This document shows, in pieces, positions 6,659 to 8,639 of a DNA stretch of 8,639 nt; the stretch's first letter is position 1; each line of letters opens with the position of its first letter. The notes beneath the pieces are model-generated. The model saw nothing but the letters and a program-made list of their open reading frames with translations. It was not told where the DNA came from and did not search any database. The position numbers and the translations under genes are program-made. The stretch comes from CAYNFH01 sp964396385 (GTDB taxonomy: Bacteria; Armatimonadota; Chthonomonadetes; Chthonomonadales; CAJBBX01), in contig CAYNFH010000255.1 in assembly GCA_964396385.1 (NCBI GenBank), positions 1-8,639 on the forward strand, written 5' to 3'.

Positions 6659-6728
6659 GGGGGACGGGCGACGGTGGACGGAGGACCGATTCCGGAAGCC
6701 GTCCGTCCTCCGTCATCCGTCCTCCGTC
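6659..6728. repeat. Inverted array of 4 + 4 heptamers between the receiver-like gene and aspS
   Basis: On the plus strand, 6659-6686 is four tandem units of form GGNNGAC. Positions 6701-6728 hold four tandem units of form NNCCGTC, the same heptamer in the opposite orientation. A 14-bp centre containing the palindrome TTCCGGAA separates them. The arms 6663-6686 and 6705-6728 are inverted repeats matching at 20 of 24 positions. The innermost 10 bp (GACGGAGGAC with GTCCTCCGTC) are perfect, and the mismatches fall only at the variable bases of the units. The right arm supplies the last four codons and the TGA stop of the receiver-like gene. There is no T-tract after the stem, so it is not a standard intrinsic terminator. 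Confidence 0.85.
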
Positions 6729-7105
6729 AATGTGTCTACTGTTCCAGCAACGGATTGCCCCGTCAAGGCCGTATACTGCTCCTGCGCCAGTCGCCGCAGG
6801 TCGGCGGCCGTCCACGGCGGGGCGACCGCCGCGTCGAACAGGTCCGCGTGCTCCATCGCGGCGCCCAGGTCCTCCAGGACGCCTATGACCCGCATACCTT
6901 GCGGCCGGTACCGCTGGATGGCCCGCACGATTCCCAGGTCCTTCTGCCGCCCGAAATCATCCGAGATGATGAGCAGGTGAGGCGGATCTTGGTTCACCAG
7001 CCCTACCGGGTCCTCGCGGTTGAGCAGACTGCGCGTGCTCCAACCAGGAAGCGCCACCGCCCGCTCGGACCGGCTGCGGTACCGTGGTCGGTGCACGGCA
7101 ATCAT
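6713..7105 (-). CDS. Degenerate receiver-like (CheY-fold) protein, 130 aa
   Basis: The product has the alternating strand-helix order of a response-regulator receiver domain: MIAVHRP, a helix, HLLIISDD with Asp49 at the phospho-acceptor position, a helix, RVIGVLED, then FDAAVAPPWTAADLRRLA. The usual acidic pair after strand 1 is replaced by His5-Arg6, and the conserved lysine near strand 5 by Pro96-Pro97. It would therefore not be expected to work as a standard phospho-switch, and no output domain follows. The family call is by fold pattern only. I chose the ATG at 7103-7105, although its ribosome-binding site is weak. The frame extends 46 codons upstream, but through a GC-rich hairpin and into hisS, giving a low-complexity Pro/Arg sequence. 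The final residues TEDG and the stop codon are made of heptamer repeat units that continue into the gap before aspS. Confidence 0.6.
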   Translation of the reverse strand: MIAVHRPRYRSRSERAVALPGWSTRSLLNREDPVGLVNQDPPHLLIISDDFGRQKDLGIVRAIQRYRPQGMRVIGVLEDLGAAMEHADLFDAAVAPPWTAADLRRLAQEQYTALTGQSVAGTVDTLTEDG

Positions 7106-7141
7106 CACCCGGAAGGTATCATCTCTAGCGCCACGGGCCGG

Positions 7142-7176
7142 CCTCCCCCCGGGTAGGGGGGAGGTGCCCAACGGGC
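7142..7176. repeat. C/G-rich palindrome in the hisS–receiver gap
   Basis: Positions 7142-7150 (CCTCCCCCC) and 7156-7164 (GGGGGGAGG) form a perfect 9-bp stem with a 5-base loop. A smaller hairpin, GCCC-AAC-GGGC, follows at 7166-7176. In the transcript they start about 27 bases after the hisS stop. There is no U-tract, so a rho-independent terminator is not supported. A processing or attenuation structure, or a copy of a dispersed palindromic repeat, would fit. The 97-bp gap holds nothing else recognisable. Confidence 0.7.
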
Positions 7177-7202
7177 GGTGGGGGGCCGGGCGAGCCGGAA
7201 TT

Positions 7203-8504
7203 CTAGGCCTGTTCAAGGCACACTTCCCGTACTGCGGCAACAACCTGAGCCAGCGGAACTATCCGCTGCTCGCCACCGTGCCGCAGGTCCTTGAGCGACG
7301 CCACGCCTGCCGCCACTTCGTCATCTCCCAGGATGACTGCGAAGTGCGCTCCCGCCCGGTCCGCCTGACGCATCTGGGCCTTCATGCTCCGGCCGGCGTA
7401 GTCCATGTCTGCGGCGATTGCGGCTCCACGCAACTCATACAGCAGCCTCACGGCGGGATGGCGGGCGGCCTTGCCGAGCACGATGACGAACGCCACCGGC
7501 CGCTCGTCCACCGTGGGCAGGTCGATCCCGAGCTGCTCCAGCACCAGCAGGCACCGCTCCGTCCCGATGCCGAACCCGATACCGGGCATGGCTGGGCCGC
7601 CTATCTCCTCCACCAGCCCGTCGTAACGGCCCCCGCCGCCAATGCTGTTCTGCGCCCCAAGCTGAAGGCTGACCACTTCGAACGCCGTCTTGGTGTAGTA
7701 GTCGAAGCCACGCACGAGCCACGGATCCAGCGCGAACCGCACGTCGAGCGCGCAGAGGTAGCCCTGCAGCGCGTCGAAGTGAGTGCCGCAGTCCCCACAG
7801 AGGTGGTCGATGAGGCGCGGCGCTTCCGCAAGCGCTCGTCGGTCCCGCTCGTCCTTGCTGTCCAGCATCCGCAGGGGGTTCACCTCAAAGCGCGTGCGGT
7901 TCTCCTCGCTCATCTGGTCCAGCCGCGGTCGCGCGAACTCCAGCAGCGCCTCGCGGTACGCTGGCCGGCACTCCGGGCAGCCCACGGAGTTGATCCGCAG
8001 CTCCGTCTCCGTGATACCCAGCGCGCGGTAGTAGTCCATGGCCAGGTGGAGCACTTCGGCGTCCAGGGCCGGATCCTTCGTGCCCAGCACCTCCACGCCG
8101 GTCTGCTGGTGCTCACGGTACCGTCCCCGCTGGCCGCGCTCGTACCGGTACATGTTCTCCACGTAGTAAAGTTTGGAAACGGCGGCCTCCGCGTACAGCT
8201 TGTGTTCTACAAAGGCGCGGATGACGGGCGCGGTGCCCTCCGGCCGGAGGGTCATGGAGCGGCCCCCGCGGTCTGTGAAGGTGAACATCTCCTTACTGAC
8301 GATGTCCGTCCCTTCGCCGATACTGCGCGTGAACAGCTCCGTAGACTCCATCACCGGCGTTCGGATCTCGCGGTATCCGTACCGGCGGCAGAGCTCCCGA
8401 AAGGTGGATTCCACCACGCGCCAGCGCGCAGACAGCAGCCATCCTTCCTTGGGTGGTTCCCAGGGGAGGACGTCGTGCATGTACGGCGGCGCGGAATACT
8501 TCAT
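7203..8504 (-). CDS. hisS: Histidyl-tRNA synthetase
   Basis: Class II synthetase that charges tRNA-His, 433 residues from the chosen start. Visible elements in order: TLRPEGTAP (86-94), motif 2 with MYRYERGQRGRYREHQQTG (118-136), a Cys-x2-Cys pair at 176/179 and another at 236/239 as in many bacterial HisRS, the histidine-specific loop VRGFDYYTKTAFEV (from 264), motif 3 with GGGGRYDGLV and FGIGTER (ending at 317), and a C-terminal anticodon-binding domain (about 335-433). The N-terminus normally reads A-P-R-G-T-x-D but here is APPYMHD. An in-frame ATG at 8540 would add 12 residues, but it overlaps the -10 box of the promoter and lies upstream of the predicted transcript start. The ATG at 8502-8504 matches the usual MKYxAP start and has GGAG (8517-8520) 12 bases upstream, slightly far. 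It is the first gene of the presumed operon. Confidence 0.95.
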   Translation of the reverse strand: MKYSAPPYMHDVLPWEPPKEGWLLSARWRVVESTFRELCRRYGYREIRTPVMESTELFTRSIGEGTDIVSKEMFTFTDRGGRSMTLRPEGTAPVIRAFVEHKLYAEAAVSKLYYVENMYRYERGQRGRYREHQQTGVEVLGTKDPALDAEVLHLAMDYYRALGITETELRINSVGCPECRPAYREALLEFARPRLDQMSEENRTRFEVNPLRMLDSKDERDRRALAEAPRLIDHLCGDCGTHFDALQGYLCALDVRFALDPWLVRGFDYYTKTAFEVVSLQLGAQNSIGGGGRYDGLVEEIGGPAMPGIGFGIGTERCLLVLEQLGIDLPTVDERPVAFVIVLGKAARHPAVRLLYELRGAAIAADMDYAGRSMKAQMRQADRAGAHFAVILGDDEVAAGVASLKDLRHGGEQRIVPLAQVVAAVREVCLEQA

Positions 8505-8538
8505 GAGGTGCGGATTCTCCGGTACACAGTGGAGTGTC

Positions 8539-8568
8539 ATTGTACCGGGAAACCCGCGGAGGGGTCAA
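8539..8568 (-). promoter_or_regulatory. Sigma70-type promoter of hisS and the downstream genes
   Basis: On the minus strand the -35 box TTGACC (8563-8568) and -10 box TACAAT (8539-8544) each match five of six consensus bases and are 18 bp apart. The predicted transcript start is near 8530-8532, giving a leader of about 26 bases to the ATG at 8504. I see no T-box or other leader RNA in so short a leader. The region further upstream to 8639 has two degenerate heptamers (8572-8585) and a possible repeat at the window edge. Confidence 0.72.
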
Positions 8569-8623
8569 ATGCAGGTTGAGGGTTGGGTGTGTGTCGCAAT
8601 TCGTGGCAACCTCGGAGAACAGA

Positions 8624-8639
8624 TGTAGGGGCGGCCCTG
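8624..8639. repeat. Possible half of a dispersed palindromic repeat, cut by the window edge
   Basis: TGTAGGGGCGGCCCTG at the right edge resembles one arm of the GTAGGGGCG...CGCCCCTAC palindromes scattered between genes in some high-GC bacteria. The other arm, if present, lies outside the window, so this is only a pattern match. Confidence 0.35.

Noticed and set aside
6659..6728. CRISPR array
   Set aside because: The repeats are contiguous heptamers with no spacers, and no cas gene is present.
6659..6728. Rho-independent terminator before aspS
   Set aside because: The stem is long but no U-tract follows on the minus strand.
4779..6815. 678-codon version of aspS
   Set aside because: The extra 59 residues are encoded by heptamer repeats and by the end of the receiver-like gene. 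The TTG at 6638 has a good ribosome-binding site.
6713..7243. 176-codon version of the receiver-like gene
   Set aside because: The added part overlaps hisS and translates a C/G-rich hairpin into low-complexity Pro/Arg sequence.
7020..8579. 519-codon plus-strand reading frame
   Set aside because: It lies opposite hisS and the receiver-like gene, has no recognisable domain and is rich in Arg, Pro, Val and His, as expected for an antisense frame in GC-rich DNA.

Overview
The window is GC-rich bacterial DNA in which every supportable gene lies on the minus strand, so transcription runs from high to low coordinates. In that order the genes are: hisS (histidyl-tRNA synthetase), a small degenerate receiver-like protein, aspS (aspartyl-tRNA synthetase), tdh (threonine 3-dehydrogenase), kbl (glycine C-acetyltransferase, interrupted by a run of ten N), a small Sm/SH3-like barrel protein, a xylose-isomerase-like TIM-barrel protein, a second small Sm-like protein, a Tat-exported metallophosphoesterase, and the first 21 codons of a thioredoxin gene cut by the window edge. 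The long plus-strand reading frames are GC-driven antisense shadows. The run of N indicates a draft scaffold. The host cannot be fixed from this sequence. A deep-branching high-GC lineage such as Armatimonadota would fit the style of the TIM-barrel and small-barrel genes, but that is a guess.

The layout suggests one long transcription unit. A sigma70-type promoter (TTGACC, 18 bp, TACAAT) lies just upstream of hisS and implies that hisS starts at the ATG at 8504, not at the earlier in-frame ATG at 8540. From aspS onward the genes are tightly packed: aspS and tdh overlap by GTGA, the TIM-barrel gene ends 3 bp before the second small gene, and that gene overlaps the phosphoesterase by 23 bp. I see no convincing promoter between hisS and the phosphoesterase. 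A new promoter with a perfect TATAAT box precedes the thioredoxin gene. Functionally, hisS and aspS serve translation. tdh and kbl together turn threonine into glycine and acetyl-CoA. The last four genes have no precise assigned role.

The least ordinary parts are in the gaps between genes. Heptamer repeats start at the stop codons of two genes (kbl and the receiver-like gene). Between the receiver-like gene and aspS they form a 70-bp array of four plus four heptamers in opposite orientations. This can fold as a 24-bp stem with 20 matches, directly before the aspS ribosome-binding site, and its distal arm is also complementary to that site. A C/G-rich hairpin without a U-tract follows hisS. 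The right edge of the window holds what may be half of a dispersed palindromic repeat.
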